Shown here: positions 33,773 to 43,539 of the stretch, piece by piece | Layout of the letters: each line of letters begins with the position of its first letter | Position numbering within the stretch: position 1 is the first letter of the stretch | Source: Fidelibacterota bacterium UBA2986 | GTDB lineage: Bacteria; Fidelibacterota; Marinisomatia; Marinisomatales; AB-629-J13 | Assembly (NCBI GenBank): GCA_002346675.1 | Contig: DEAI01000011.1 | Location: forward strand, 323,530-387,529 | Length of the DNA stretch: 64,000 bases | Reading direction: 5' to 3' | Notes under the pieces: model-generated | Told to the model about the DNA's origin: nothing | Databases searched by the model: none | Seen by the model: the letters and a program-made list of their open reading frames with translations, nothing else | Made by a program: the position numbers and the translations under genes

Positions 33773-36700
33773 CTTCGTTCACCTTCATAATCATTCAGAT
33801 TACAGCTTGTTGGATGGAGCTCAACCCATAAAACAAATGGTAGCTAGAACTGAAGAATTAGGGATGAATTCAGTTGCTTTAACAGATCATGGGAATTTGT
33901 TTGGTGCGGTTGATTTTTATATGCAATGTGAAAAAAGGGGAATTAAGCCAATTATTGGTATGGAGGCTTATATAGTAGGAAAAGGGAGTAGAACTGTACG
34001 AGGGGCTTCTCAAGAATTTCGCCAAAGAACGTTCCACATCATCTTATTGTGTAAAAATATTCAAGGATATAAAAACCTCATGAAACTGTCTTCCTCTTCT
34101 TTTTTAGAGGGATTTTATTATAAACCTAGAATGGATAAAGAAATTTTAAGGAATCATTCGGATGGTATTATTGGTCTTTCAGCTTGCCTTAATGGAGAAA
34201 TAACTAGCCTCCATATGAATGGAAAGGATCTTGAAGCGCAACGTACAGTTGAAGAGTATTTGGATATATTTGGGAAGGATGATTTTTATATCGAAATTCA
34301 GCGTCATGGCATGAAAGAAGACCATGCTTATGAGAAAAATCTTGAATTAGCTAAGCACATGGGAATTAAATATGTAGCGACAAATGATGTGCACTATACC
34401 CTTAAGACTCATTGGGATTCTCATGATACACTTATTTGCCTTCAGAGTAATTCCTTAAAGAGCGATGAAAAACGAATGCGGTACACACCTAAAGAATTTT
34501 ATATCCGTACACCTGAAGAAATGAGGAAACTTTTTGAAGATTTGCCAGAGGCGTGTGATGCTACACTTGAAATTTCTGAACGATGTAATTTACAATTAGA
34601 TTTTGATACCTATCACCTTCCTGTTTTTAAAATCCCAAATGAATCTGTAGAGAAAAATCCTAATGCCTATCTTAAATCACAGTGTATGGAAGGACTGAGC
34701 ACACTGTATCCTGAAATAACTCCAAAACTTGAGGAACGCTTGAAATATGAACTTTCAGTGATAAATCAGATGGGATTTTCTGGCTATTTTTTAATTACAG
34801 CTGATTTTGTTTCATATGCAAAAAAGAATCAAATCCCAGTAGGTCCAGGGAGAGGTTCTGCTGCAGGAAGTTTAGTTGCTTATGCATTAGGAATCACTAC
34901 AATAGACCCCTTGAAACATAACCTATTATTTGAACGGTTTTTGAATCCTGAACGAGTTAGTCTACCAGATATTGATATTGATTTCTGTTATGAACGGCGT
35001 GGGGAAGTAATTAAATATATCAAGAGTAAATATGGAGAAGAATCTGTTACTCAAATCATTACGTTTGGGAAGATGAAGGCACGTCAAGTTGTAAAGGACG
35101 TTGGGCGTGTTATGGGATACTCGTTTGGAGTGGTGGATAAAATTGCCAAAGAAATTCCTGATGAACTAAATATCTCTCTAAAATCAGCATTGAAAAAAAA
35201 CCCTGAATTCAAAAAATTAGCGAACGGTGAATACAAAGAATTAATTGAACATTCTTTGATATTAGAAGGAGTAAATCGACATGCTTCCACTCATGCAGCA
35301 GGCGTAGTTATTGCTCCTGGAGATCTTACCGAATTTATACCATTATATAAATCATCAAAAGGCGATATTACTAGTCAGTATGATATGAAGTGTTTGGAAA
35401 AGCTAGGGCTTTTGAAGATGGATTTTTTGGGCCTCCGGAACCTAACAGTGATTGAAAAAACTTTGGGACTCATTGAAAAAATGCATAAAAAAGTAAACAT
35501 TCAATCAATCTCATTAGAGGATAAAAAAGTATATGGTTTATTTGCCAAAGGACTAACAGTTGGAATTTTTCAATTTGAATCTGCGGGAATGCGAGAGTTT
35601 TTAAAAAAACTGAAGCCTACATGTATTGAAGATTTGATTGCAATGAATGCACTGTATAGGCCAGGTCCTATGGACAATATCAATGATTTTATTAAACGCA
35701 AAAAAGGTAAAAAAACGATTGATTATATGCACCCTGAATTGGAACCTATTTTAAAAGAAACTCATGGGATTATTGTATATCAGGAACAGGTTATGCAAAT
35801 TGCCAATCAGGTTGCAGGATTTTCATTAGCTGATGCGGATTTGATGAGAAGAGCTATGGGGAAAAAAGATTCATCATTGATGAAAAGGATGGAAAAAGAT
35901 TTTATTGATGGTGCAAAAAAACAAAAAATAAGCATTTCAAAAGCAAAAGAAATTTTCATTCTTATAGAGAAATTTGCTGAGTATGGATTTAACAAAAGTC
36001 ATTCAACAGCTTATGCTTACATTGCTTACCAAACTGGCTGGCTGAAAACACATTATCCGGTTGAGTTTATGTCAGCAAATCTTACAAGTTTTATGTCAGA
36101 TACAAATCGGATTGTTGGACTAATAAATGAGTGTAGAAAATTAAACATTCAAGTTCATCCTCCTGATATTAATATCTCTGAAGTTGAATTTAAACCTATT
36201 GATAGTCAAAGTATTTCCTATGGATTGAAAGCCATAAAGAATGTGGGATCATCCGCTTTGAATAAAATTATATCTGAAAGAGAAAAACAGGGAAAATTTT
36301 TATCAATTTTTGATTTTTGCTCAAGAGTTGGATCAGCTGGATTAAATAGAAAAGTGATTGAAAGCCTAATAAAGGGAGGTGCATTTGATTGTTTTCCTGG
36401 GAAAAGATCTCAACTATTTTCCTCAGTTGATGATTGCATAAAATATGGTCAAAAAATACAAGATAACAAAAATATGGATCAGGTGGATATTTTCGGCGGA
36501 ACTGATGGATCTAATTCAACTATAAAAGAACCAGAACTTGAAGAAAAAGACCCTTGGACTGAAAGACAATTATTAACATTTGAAAAAGATGTATTAGGGA
36601 CATATGTGTCTGGCCATCCACTGTTAAGACATGCAGATATTATAGAGAAATATGCAACTTTTGATTTTACAGAAGAGATAAAGAGGAATTTAAGAAAATC

Positions 36701-37193
36701 ATTTCGCTTAGGAGGGTTAATTGAAAATGTTAACCGTAATTATGATAAAAATGGTAATGAATGGGCACGGTTGAAAATGGACTGCATTGGAGGACAAGCT
36801 GAAATTATTGTTTTTAATGATATTTTTTCTAGACAGAGAGAATTGATTCAAGAAGGAAATATAATTTTTGTTTCAGGAAATCCGGAGGATAGTTCAGAAA
36901 AAGGAAACATAAAAATGCTTGCTGAACAAATTGTGTCTCTGGATAAAGTCAGTGAACAGTTTTCTAAAAATTTGAATATTTTGATAGACCCTGATATTAT
37001 ATATTCTAAAAACATTGATGAGCTTTACCAAATAGCAAAAAAATATCAGGGTGATACACGTTTGCTATTTCATATCGCAAAAAATGGAAGATATCAAAAA
37101 ATATTAGCCCATAATATCCGTGTTTCTACTGATAGCATATTTTATAGAAAATTGAAAGATATTTTCGGCGGGAAGAATATCTGGTTAGAATGA
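33762..37193 (+). CDS. dnaE: DNA polymerase III alpha subunit
   Basis: About 1143 residues from ATG 33762 (MGADFVHLHNHSDYSLLDG), chosen to match the family's usual start; ATG 33747 in frame is the alternative. The PHP domain (1-270) keeps HLHNHS. The polymerase palm has GPGRGSAAGSLVAYAL and LPDIDIDFCYERRGEVI with the catalytic acids. YGFNKSHSTAYAYIAYQTGWLK lies in the fingers, and an HhH and OB-fold (RLGGLIENVNRNYDKNGNEWARLKMD) follow. It is the replicative polymerase of the DnaE1 type. It overlaps dtd by 4 bases. Confidence 0.96.
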   Translation: MGADFVHLHNHSDYSLLDGAQPIKQMVARTEELGMNSVALTDHGNLFGAVDFYMQCEKRGIKPIIGMEAYIVGKGSRTVRGASQEFRQRTFHIILLCKNIQGYKNLMKLSSSSFLEGFYYKPRMDKEILRNHSDGIIGLSACLNGEITSLHMNGKDLEAQRTVEEYLDIFGKDDFYIEIQRHGMKEDHAYEKNLELAKHMGIKYVATNDVHYTLKTHWDSHDTLICLQSNSLKSDEKRMRYTPKEFYIRTPEEMRKLFEDLPEACDATLEISERCNLQLDFDTYHLPVFKIPNESVEKNPNAYLKSQCMEGLSTLYPEITPKLEERLKYELSVINQMGFSGYFLITADFVSYAKKNQIPVGPGRGSAAGSLVAYALGITTIDPLKHNLLFERFLNPERVSLPDIDIDFCYERRGEVIKYIKSKYGEESVTQIITFGKMKARQVVKDVGRVMGYSFGVVDKIAKEIPDELNISLKSALKKNPEFKKLANGEYKELIEHSLILEGVNRHASTHAAGVVIAPGDLTEFIPLYKSSKGDITSQYDMKCLEKLGLLKMDFLGLRNLTVIEKTLGLIEKMHKKVNIQSISLEDKKVYGLFAKGLTVGIFQFESAGMREFLKKLKPTCIEDLIAMNALYRPGPMDNINDFIKRKKGKKTIDYMHPELEPILKETHGIIVYQEQVMQIANQVAGFSLADADLMRRAMGKKDSSLMKRMEKDFIDGAKKQKISISKAKEIFILIEKFAEYGFNKSHSTAYAYIAYQTGWLKTHYPVEFMSANLTSFMSDTNRIVGLINECRKLNIQVHPPDINISEVEFKPIDSQSISYGLKAIKNVGSSALNKIISEREKQGKFLSIFDFCSRVGSAGLNRKVIESLIKGGAFDCFPGKRSQLFSSVDDCIKYGQKIQDNKNMDQVDIFGGTDGSNSTIKEPELEEKDPWTERQLLTFEKDVLGTYVSGHPLLRHADIIEKYATFDFTEEIKRNLRKSFRLGGLIENVNRNYDKNGNEWARLKMDCIGGQAEIIVFNDIFSRQRELIQEGNIIFVSGNPEDSSEKGNIKMLAEQIVSLDKVSEQFSKNLNILIDPDIIYSKNIDELYQIAKKYQGDTRLLFHIAKNGRYQKILAHNIRVSTDSIFYRKLKDIFGGKNIWLE

Positions 37194-37630
37194 TTGCAGT
37201 TTTACAAAGAGTATCTAGCGGAGAGGTCAAAATAAATGGGAATGTATCAGGAACAATCCAAAAAGGATTGGTAATCCTATTAGGAGTAATGAAAAATGAT
37301 ACAAAAGAGGATGCTATATATCTTACAGATAAAATAACAGGATTTAGAATATTCAACGATAAAAACAGGAAAATGAATCTTTCCATTAAAGATGTAAACG
37401 GTTCCGCCTTAGTTATAAGTCAGTTTACACTTTGCGGCAACTGGAAAAAAGGAAGGCGTCCTAGTTTTGTTCACGCTGCATCTTCTGAGACAGGAAAACA
37501 TTATTACGAGTATTTTATCAAAGAACTAGCCCAAAAGGGTATCCCTGTTGAAACAGGTAAATTTGGAGCTACAATGTCTGTCAGCTTGGTTAATGAGGGA
37601 CCTGTGACATTTGTTTTAGATAGCAAGTAA
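37190..37630 (+). CDS. dtd: D-aminoacyl-tRNA deacylase
   Basis: A 146-residue DTD, which removes D-amino acids wrongly attached to tRNA. The active-site motifs are LVISQFTLCGNWKKGRRPSF (the SQxT motif) and NEGPVTFVLDS (the GP motif). Length is exact for the family. It overlaps the dnaE stop by 4 bases and probably ends the rho-dtd transcript. Confidence 0.95.
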   Translation: MIAVLQRVSSGEVKINGNVSGTIQKGLVILLGVMKNDTKEDAIYLTDKITGFRIFNDKNRKMNLSIKDVNGSALVISQFTLCGNWKKGRRPSFVHAASSETGKHYYEYFIKELAQKGIPVETGKFGATMSVSLVNEGPVTFVLDSK

Positions 37631-37717
37631 TTGCATTATTCAGAATAAAACTATGTCGTTTTTTATTTTTTAAGAAACTCATTGTAATTTTAACATTAAA
37701 TTCAATTGAATTTGTAG

Positions 37718-38122
37718 ATGAAACGTAGAATCAGAATCATAATGGCCAAACCTGGATTAGATGGACATGACCGGGGAATAAAGGTGTTAGCCTCCGCATA
37801 CAGAGATGCTGGAATGGAAGTAATTTACCTTGGACTTCGCCAAACTCCAGAAATGATTGTTTCTGCTGCATTGCAGGAGGATGCAGATGTCATTGCTATC
37901 TCAAGTTTAAATAATGCACATATGACTATTTTCCCACGTGTAAAAAAACTAATGGATAAAAAGGGATTGAAAGATGTACTTTTGACAGGAGGAGGCATTA
38001 TATCCCCCAAAGATATGGATTTTTTGTACCAGGGTGGGGTTGGAAAATTGTTTGGTCCAGGAACTCCCGTTCAGGATACTATAGAATACATCACTGAGTG
38101 GGTAGAAGTAAATAGAAGATAA
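37718..38122 (+). CDS. Cobalamin-binding subunit of a methylmalonyl-CoA-mutase-type enzyme
   Basis: A 134-residue free B12-binding domain. The cobalt-ligand motif DGHDRG (residues ~14-19, in PGLDGHDRGIKVLA) is intact, followed by SSLNNAHMTIF and GGGIISPKDMDFL. The last lines GVGKLFGPGTPVQDTIEYI bind the nucleotide tail of B12. Such small subunits pair with a separate catalytic subunit in methylmalonyl-CoA or isobutyryl-CoA mutases. No catalytic subunit is in this window, so the substrate is not decided. Confidence 0.9.
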   Translation: MKRRIRIIMAKPGLDGHDRGIKVLASAYRDAGMEVIYLGLRQTPEMIVSAALQEDADVIAISSLNNAHMTIFPRVKKLMDKKGLKDVLLTGGGIISPKDMDFLYQGGVGKLFGPGTPVQDTIEYITEWVEVNRR

Positions 38123-38748
38123 TGGAAATTTCCAATAAATTGGAGATGAATAAATTTATTGAGGAAAATCCGGGTTCAGTTCAATTCCCTTTAATTGCGG
38201 ATTTGTATTTAAAAGATAAAGATTTTAAAAAAGCTGAAGAGATTTGTACTAATGGACTTAAACACTATTCAAATCACCCAGATGGTCTTTTTATATTAGC
38301 TCAGATTCGAATGAAATTAAAAAAAACTAAATCTGCTGAAAATATTTTAAAAAATGTACTAAAGTTTCACTCTATTTACCCTGAAGGATTAAATCTATTG
38401 ACAAAAACCCAAGAAGTATTAAACCGATCCTCCAATACAATAAATGCAACAAGAAAAAAATATAAAAAGTTTGATTTTTCTTCAGAATCTCATAAGGAAA
38501 AAACATTTACAAGGAAGAAGATAAGCAAAACAAAAAAAAGCAGTACTGTGATTTCTTCTTCTGAATTCAGACCATTGAATGTTAGTTCTAAATTAGCAAC
38601 GTTCACCCTAGTAGATATTTTGGAAAATCAAGGGCTTTATCTCCAGGCTATAGATATATTGGAAATACTTAGAGAAAAAAAATCAGATAATAATAGAATA
38701 GAAAAATATCAAAAAAGAATTTCCGAAAAACTTCACTCAAATAACTAA
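38122..38748 (+). CDS. TPR-repeat protein of unknown role
   Basis: A 208-residue cytoplasmic protein. Residues ~15-95 contain two or three tetratricopeptide units (LIADLYLKDKDFKKAEEICTNGL; LFILAQIRMKLKKTKSAENIL). A basic low-complexity linker follows (~105-150, many Lys and Ser). A last TPR-like pair is near 160-190 (TLVDILENQGLYLQAIDILEIL). It overlaps the B12-domain stop by one base, suggesting joint expression. Scaffold function is inferred from the fold only. Confidence 0.7.
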   Translation: MEISNKLEMNKFIEENPGSVQFPLIADLYLKDKDFKKAEEICTNGLKHYSNHPDGLFILAQIRMKLKKTKSAENILKNVLKFHSIYPEGLNLLTKTQEVLNRSSNTINATRKKYKKFDFSSESHKEKTFTRKKISKTKKSSTVISSSEFRPLNVSSKLATFTLVDILENQGLYLQAIDILEILREKKSDNNRIEKYQKRISEKLHSNN

Positions 38749-38759
38749 ACTTTAAAAAA

Positions 38760-39845
38760 ATGAACTCATTTCTATACTCCACCCGTCAGGAAAATTTAAA
38801 ATCTGTGTTGAACAGCCAAGGTTTAGATGGAATCTTGATTACAAATTTGACAAACATTCGATACATATGTGGATTCACAGGTTCAGCTGCTACCTGCCTT
38901 GTTCTTCCAGATCAGCAATATTTCATCTCAGATGGAAGGTATGCAGAACAATCGAAAGATCAAGTCTCTGGTTTTTCCTGTATAATTGAAAATTTATCCC
39001 ATCTTGAGCTTATGGGAGCAAAAAAAAGGAACCTTGTTCCAAAGGGTTTGAAACTGGGATTTGAAGGAGATCATTTATCAGTTTCACAATATCATATATT
39101 ACTAGACCTTTTTTCTAAAACAGATTGGGTTAATACAAAAGGAATTTTGGAAGACTTGCAATCAGTAAAGGATGAAGAAGAATTAAATGCCATTCGAACT
39201 GCAGTGGAGATTACTGATGCAGCCTATGAGGATATTATCCCATATTTAAAAATAGGAACTACTGAAAAAGAAATAGCAAACAAACTTGTTATGTACTATC
39301 GCCGAGAAGCTGATGGAGAAGCTTACCCTCCAATTATTGCTGGAGGACCGAACAGTGCATTGCCCCATGCCATTCCATCTGACCGTGAATTTAAGAAAGG
39401 TGATTTTATCGTTATTGATGCTGCCGCTAAATATTCTGGATACCATGCAGATATGACTAGAACACCCGTGATTGGTGAGGCAACTGAAAAACATAAAGAG
39501 ATTTACAGCATTGTAAAGGAGGCTCAAGAGACAGCAGTTTCATCTGCAAAAGCAGGTATGTCATGCAAGGAGATGGATACTATACCCAGGGGTATTATTG
39601 GAGATAAAGGCTACGGAGATTACTTTAATCATGGGACAGGGCATGGGTTGGGGTTGGAAATTCACACTCAACCTCGACTTAGTAAATTAAGTAATCAAAC
39701 TCTTCAAAAGAATAATGTAATAACGGTTGAACCTGGGATTTATCTCCCTGGATGGGGTGGAGTTCGAATAGAAGATGATATTATTATTGAAAATGATGGA
39801 TGTGAGATATTAAACAAGACCTCTAGAGATTTAATGGTACTTTAA
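38760..39845 (+). CDS. Xaa-Pro aminopeptidase (M24B)
   Basis: A 361-residue M24 metallopeptidase. An N-terminal creatinase-like domain (NIRYICGFTGSAATCLVLPDQ) precedes the pita-bread catalytic domain. Metal ligands: Asp in VIDAAAKYSGYHADMTRTP (two Asp), His in FNHGTGHGLGLEIHTQPRL, Glu in VEPGIYLPGWGGVRIEDD. It releases N-terminal residues before proline, in peptide turnover. A conserved position is unchanged throughout. Co-directional with the next peptidase. Confidence 0.93.
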   Translation: MNSFLYSTRQENLKSVLNSQGLDGILITNLTNIRYICGFTGSAATCLVLPDQQYFISDGRYAEQSKDQVSGFSCIIENLSHLELMGAKKRNLVPKGLKLGFEGDHLSVSQYHILLDLFSKTDWVNTKGILEDLQSVKDEEELNAIRTAVEITDAAYEDIIPYLKIGTTEKEIANKLVMYYRREADGEAYPPIIAGGPNSALPHAIPSDREFKKGDFIVIDAAAKYSGYHADMTRTPVIGEATEKHKEIYSIVKEAQETAVSSAKAGMSCKEMDTIPRGIIGDKGYGDYFNHGTGHGLGLEIHTQPRLSKLSNQTLQKNNVITVEPGIYLPGWGGVRIEDDIIIENDGCEILNKTSRDLMVL

Positions 39846-39922
39846 AATATATCAAAAGTAATAATTATCAAATTATCTTCAATCTTTCATTTCAAATTTT
39901 AAAACTAATTAGGAATTGATTT

Positions 39923-41263
39923 ATGAAAAAAAACATTTCTGCTAAGTTAATCAAGGAATTTAGTAAACAATCAAAAAATGACGCACTTCTTCGTTTAGCA
40001 AGAAATACTACAGTCCGAAATGATATAGAGGATCTTGCCATAGATTGGGATATATATCGTAAAATTGATCATACATTTTCAGAGATAGTTTCGGGAGAAA
40101 TGCCAGTAACCAATCAAAAATCTAGTGGAAGATGCTGGGGATTTGCCGGATTAAATTTATTACGTATTTATCTAGGCAGAAAATACAATCTGAAAAATTT
40201 TGAATTCAGTCAGAGCTATTTTATGTTTTGGGATAAACTTGAAAAATCCAATTATTTTTTAGAGAATATTATTACAACCGTCAATGAACCAAGAAACGGA
40301 AGATTATTGATGCATCTTGTTTCTAATCCGATTCAGGATGGAGGTCAATGGCATATGTTTATTAATCTAATTCATAAGTACGGTGTAGTCCCAAAATCAG
40401 AAATGCCTGAAACATTTCAGAGTAGTAAATCCATGAGAATGAATCGAATGATAACACGAAAGCTCCGTGAGTTTGCTATAACATTAAGGAATGCTTCTAA
40501 AAATGGAGCAATCTTGGAGGAACTTCGTTTACTTAAAACTAAAATGCTAGAAACTGTGTACCGCCTTCTTACAATACATTTGGGGAACCCTCCCAAAAGC
40601 TTTGATTGGCAGATAAGAGATAAAAAAAAGAATTTTATCAGATTTGAAGATATTACACCAAAAATATTTTACAATGAACATGTAGCCCTGAATTTAAATG
40701 AATATGTTTGCCTGATTAATTGTCCTATGTCAGATAAAAAATACAATGAAATTTATACGGTTGAATACCTTGGCAATGTGTCAGATGGTGAAATAATTAG
40801 GTATTTAAACTTGCCTTCAAAGCGATTAAAAGAAACGACTGTTGCATCCATCAAAGATGATAATCCAGTTTGGTTTGGATGTGATGTGGGAAAACATTTT
40901 CATCGAAATCTTGGGGTAATGGATATAGACTTGTTTGATTTTGAGCTATTTTATGGAACAGATTTTCCAATGACAAAAGCAGATCGCCTTGAATATGGAG
41001 ATAGCCAAATGACCCATGCAATGCTGTTTACCGGGGTGGATTTAGATTCAAAAAATAACCCTAGAAAATGGAGAGTGGAAAACAGTTGGGGCAATAAACG
41101 AAGCAATAAGGGATATGATATTATGACAGACAAATGGTTTGATGAATACAATTATGAGGTAGTGGTTCATAAACAATTCTTAACCGATGCAGAAATAGAA
41201 ATATATAAAAGAAAACCAATTAAACTGCCTCCTTGGGATCCCATGGGGGCTTTGGCGAAATAA
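39923..41263 (+). CDS. C1 aminopeptidase, bleomycin hydrolase/PepC type
   Basis: A 446-residue papain-family cysteine peptidase. The catalytic Cys is in QKSSGRCWGFAGLNLLR (residue ~73), His in MTHAMLFTGVD and Asn in WRVENSWGNKRSNKG. The unusual long sequence around the active site and the C-terminal end KLPPWDPMGALAK match bleomycin hydrolase, a self-compartmentalising hexameric aminopeptidase whose C-terminus sits in the active site. No signal peptide, so cytoplasmic. It lies between two other peptide/amino acid enzymes. Confidence 0.93.
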   Translation: MKKNISAKLIKEFSKQSKNDALLRLARNTTVRNDIEDLAIDWDIYRKIDHTFSEIVSGEMPVTNQKSSGRCWGFAGLNLLRIYLGRKYNLKNFEFSQSYFMFWDKLEKSNYFLENIITTVNEPRNGRLLMHLVSNPIQDGGQWHMFINLIHKYGVVPKSEMPETFQSSKSMRMNRMITRKLREFAITLRNASKNGAILEELRLLKTKMLETVYRLLTIHLGNPPKSFDWQIRDKKKNFIRFEDITPKIFYNEHVALNLNEYVCLINCPMSDKKYNEIYTVEYLGNVSDGEIIRYLNLPSKRLKETTVASIKDDNPVWFGCDVGKHFHRNLGVMDIDLFDFELFYGTDFPMTKADRLEYGDSQMTHAMLFTGVDLDSKNNPRKWRVENSWGNKRSNKGYDIMTDKWFDEYNYEVVVHKQFLTDAEIEIYKRKPIKLPPWDPMGALAK

Positions 41264-41271
41264 TTTAGTTT

Positions 41272-42411
41272 ATGAAAAAATCTTTTTTGCTTTCCCCAGA
41301 TGTAACCTTTTTAAACCACGGATCATTTGGTGCATGTCCCAGGCCTGTGTTTGATAAATATCAGCATTGGCAAAAGGAATTGGAACTACAGCCGGTTCAG
41401 TTCATGGCAGAGGATATTTACGCACATTTAGAAACTGCCCGTAATAGATTGGGAACTTATATTGGTTGTGAAGGGGATGACCTTTTCTTCGTTCCCAACC
41501 CCACCACTGGTATAAATACAGTAATAAACAGCCTTCATTTAAATCAGAAAGATGAAGTTCTATCTACAGACCACGAATATGGAGCATTGATTCGTGGTTG
41601 GAACAGGTTTGCTCAAGAAACAAAAACCCATTTTATTCAAAGAGATATCCCTCTGCCTTGTTCAACCCATGAGGAGTTCACTAATCATTTTATGAGTGGA
41701 ATTTCACAAAATACAAAAGTGATATTTATGAGTCATATTACCAGTTCCACAGCCTTGATTTTTCCAGTTTATGAGATTTGTAAGAAGGCCAGAGAAAATG
41801 GGATTATTACTATCATAGACGGAGCACATGTCCCGGGGCATATCCCTTTAACAATTTCAGAATTTGACCCAGATGTATATGTAGGTGCTTGTCACAAATG
41901 GCTTTGTGCTCCCAAAGGGTCTTCTTTTCTCTATGTGCGAAAATCATTTCAAGAAAAAATTAAACCACTAATAACCAGCTGGGGATACGAGGGTAGTGAT
42001 CCGTCTAATTCTATTTTTTTGCTTGAAAATCAATGGCAGGGGACACGAGACTTGAGTGCTTTTTTATCTGTTCCTGACGCTATAGAATTTCAATTGAAAA
42101 ATAATTGGGATGAACTAATTAAAAAAAGTAAATGGCAGGTGAGGGAAACACGAAGTCGTTTGGATGAATATTTTGATTTAGATCATCTTTGTCCAAATAC
42201 TGAAGAATGGTTGGGTCAGATGGCGAGTATTGAAATTAATACCGAGGATGAAATAAAATTAAAAGACACTCTGCTGAAGGAGTTTTCTATTGAGGTTCCT
42301 ATTTTCAAATGGAAAGGAAAAACTTTGTTAAGATATTCGGTTAATGTGTATAATGATCAACAGGATTTGGATTTGTTGATTTATGCTTTGAGAGATTTAC
42401 TAAAAAATTGA
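41272..42411 (+). CDS. Class V-fold PLP-dependent aminotransferase, isopenicillin-N-epimerase-like
   Basis: A 379-residue aminotransferase-class-V enzyme. It starts near FLNHGSFGACPRPVFDKYQHW, typical of the isopenicillin N epimerase/cysteine desulfurase-like family. The cofactor lysine is in VYVGACHKWLCAPKGSSFLYVR, preceded by TIIDGAHVPGHIPL with the PLP-binding Asp/His. Its actual substrate cannot be deduced. It begins 8 bases after the bleomycin-hydrolase gene and the two may form an operon. No conserved cysteine loop for desulfurase chemistry is seen. Confidence 0.85.
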   Translation: MKKSFLLSPDVTFLNHGSFGACPRPVFDKYQHWQKELELQPVQFMAEDIYAHLETARNRLGTYIGCEGDDLFFVPNPTTGINTVINSLHLNQKDEVLSTDHEYGALIRGWNRFAQETKTHFIQRDIPLPCSTHEEFTNHFMSGISQNTKVIFMSHITSSTALIFPVYEICKKARENGIITIIDGAHVPGHIPLTISEFDPDVYVGACHKWLCAPKGSSFLYVRKSFQEKIKPLITSWGYEGSDPSNSIFLLENQWQGTRDLSAFLSVPDAIEFQLKNNWDELIKKSKWQVRETRSRLDEYFDLDHLCPNTEEWLGQMASIEINTEDEIKLKDTLLKEFSIEVPIFKWKGKTLLRYSVNVYNDQQDLDLLIYALRDLLKN

Positions 42412-42453
42412 ATAAAAATAAATTATATTATTCAATATTTTCAATTATATAGA

Positions 42454-42795
42454 TTATTTTTTAGTCAAGCTAAGCCTATCAATTTTTGCAGCTAAGATAA
42501 AATCACTTTCAGAAAGTCCATCTATTTTATGTGTCCATATTTTTAATTTAACTTTTCCCCATGCAAGATAGATATCAGGATGATGTCCCTGCTTTTCAGC
42601 TAAATCTGCAATCTTATTTGTAAATTTAACTGCTGTTTTAAAATCATCAAATGTCCACTCTTTTTCTAAATGATGCTTATTAACTATATTCCATTTTTTG
42701 CTTAAATCTTTTTTAAGTAACCTTAAATCGTTATCTTTTAAAGCTGGTATTTCACCATGACAGGGTATACAAACTTTATCTGCAGTTTTATTCAT
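42454..42795 (-). CDS. 4a-hydroxytetrahydrobiopterin dehydratase
   Basis: A 113-residue PCD/DCoH-family protein. WTFDDFKTAVKFTNKIADLAEKQGHHPDIYLAWGKVKLKIWTHKIDGLSESDFILAAKID contains the active-site His pair (GHHPD), a later active-site His in IWTHKIDG, and the family end. The enzyme recycles pterin after aromatic amino acid hydroxylation; no hydroxylase gene is near. It is the last gene of the minus-strand group 42.4-47.5 kb. Confidence 0.9.
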   Translation of the reverse strand: MNKTADKVCIPCHGEIPALKDNDLRLLKKDLSKKWNIVNKHHLEKEWTFDDFKTAVKFTNKIADLAEKQGHHPDIYLAWGKVKLKIWTHKIDGLSESDFILAAKIDRLSLTKK

Positions 42796-42831
42796 GGTTT
42801 ATCCTAAATAATTAAATTAATTAAAATATTT

Positions 42832-43539
42832 TTAATATTTGACCAATCGAACAATCTCTTTTTGGACGTAGTCTCTTAATTTTTCTAACGGAAAATTTTC
42901 ATAATCGGTTGAAAGAATTGGTCTACCGAAAGTTAAAGTAAGCGTTCCTGGATTAATTCTCCAATCTGGTTTATTTTTTGCTTTAAAAGCGCCTGAAAGT
43001 CCCACAGGAATGATTGTAACGCCTGTATTTTTTGCTAAATGAAAGGGTCCTTTTTTAAATGCATTCATTTCGCCAGTCAAGGTGCGGGTTCCCTCTGGTG
43101 ATATAATAAAGGAAGTCCCTTTTCGAATGGAATCTTCTGCAAGATCAAGACTATAAATTGCTTCTTTGAGTTTTTTTCTTTTGATTGGTATTACACCATA
43201 TCGTCTCACAATCCATCCCCAAATTGGCCAGGAAAATTGTTTATTTGCTCCTATAGCAGTGAAATAGTGAGGGATAGCAGCAGCGAGCATGAATGCATCG
43301 AATAGTGAAGCGTGATTAAAAAGATAAAGATAAGGTTGTCCATCTCTTAATGGAGGCGTTCCTTTTATCTTAAGCCATTGCCCTCCAAAGAATAATATGA
43401 TTCGGCAAAAAATTGATGCCAGTTTGTATAATTTTACAGGTGGGAAAAATATGGCAAAGAAAAAATAAATAGGGATCAAAACTATAAAAACGAATGATGA
43501 CAAGGGCCAAATTATCAATGAAGCTAATGTTTTAAACAC
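42832..43539 (-). CDS. plsC: 1-acyl-sn-glycerol-3-phosphate acyltransferase-like protein
   Basis: A 235-residue PlsC-family acyltransferase with an N-terminal membrane helix (IIWPLSSFVFIVLIPIYFFF). The HX4D active-site motif is NHASLFDAF (residue ~75), the glycerol-phosphate-binding motif SPEGTRTLTGE (~148), and VTIIPVGLSG follows. It adds the second acyl chain to lysophosphatidic acid or a related lysolipid. It abuts mutY (0-base gap). Confidence 0.88.
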   Translation of the reverse strand: MFKTLASLIIWPLSSFVFIVLIPIYFFFAIFFPPVKLYKLASIFCRIILFFGGQWLKIKGTPPLRDGQPYLYLFNHASLFDAFMLAAAIPHYFTAIGANKQFSWPIWGWIVRRYGVIPIKRKKLKEAIYSLDLAEDSIRKGTSFIISPEGTRTLTGEMNAFKKGPFHLAKNTGVTIIPVGLSGAFKAKNKPDWRINPGTLTLTFGRPILSTDYENFPLEKLRDYVQKEIVRLVKY

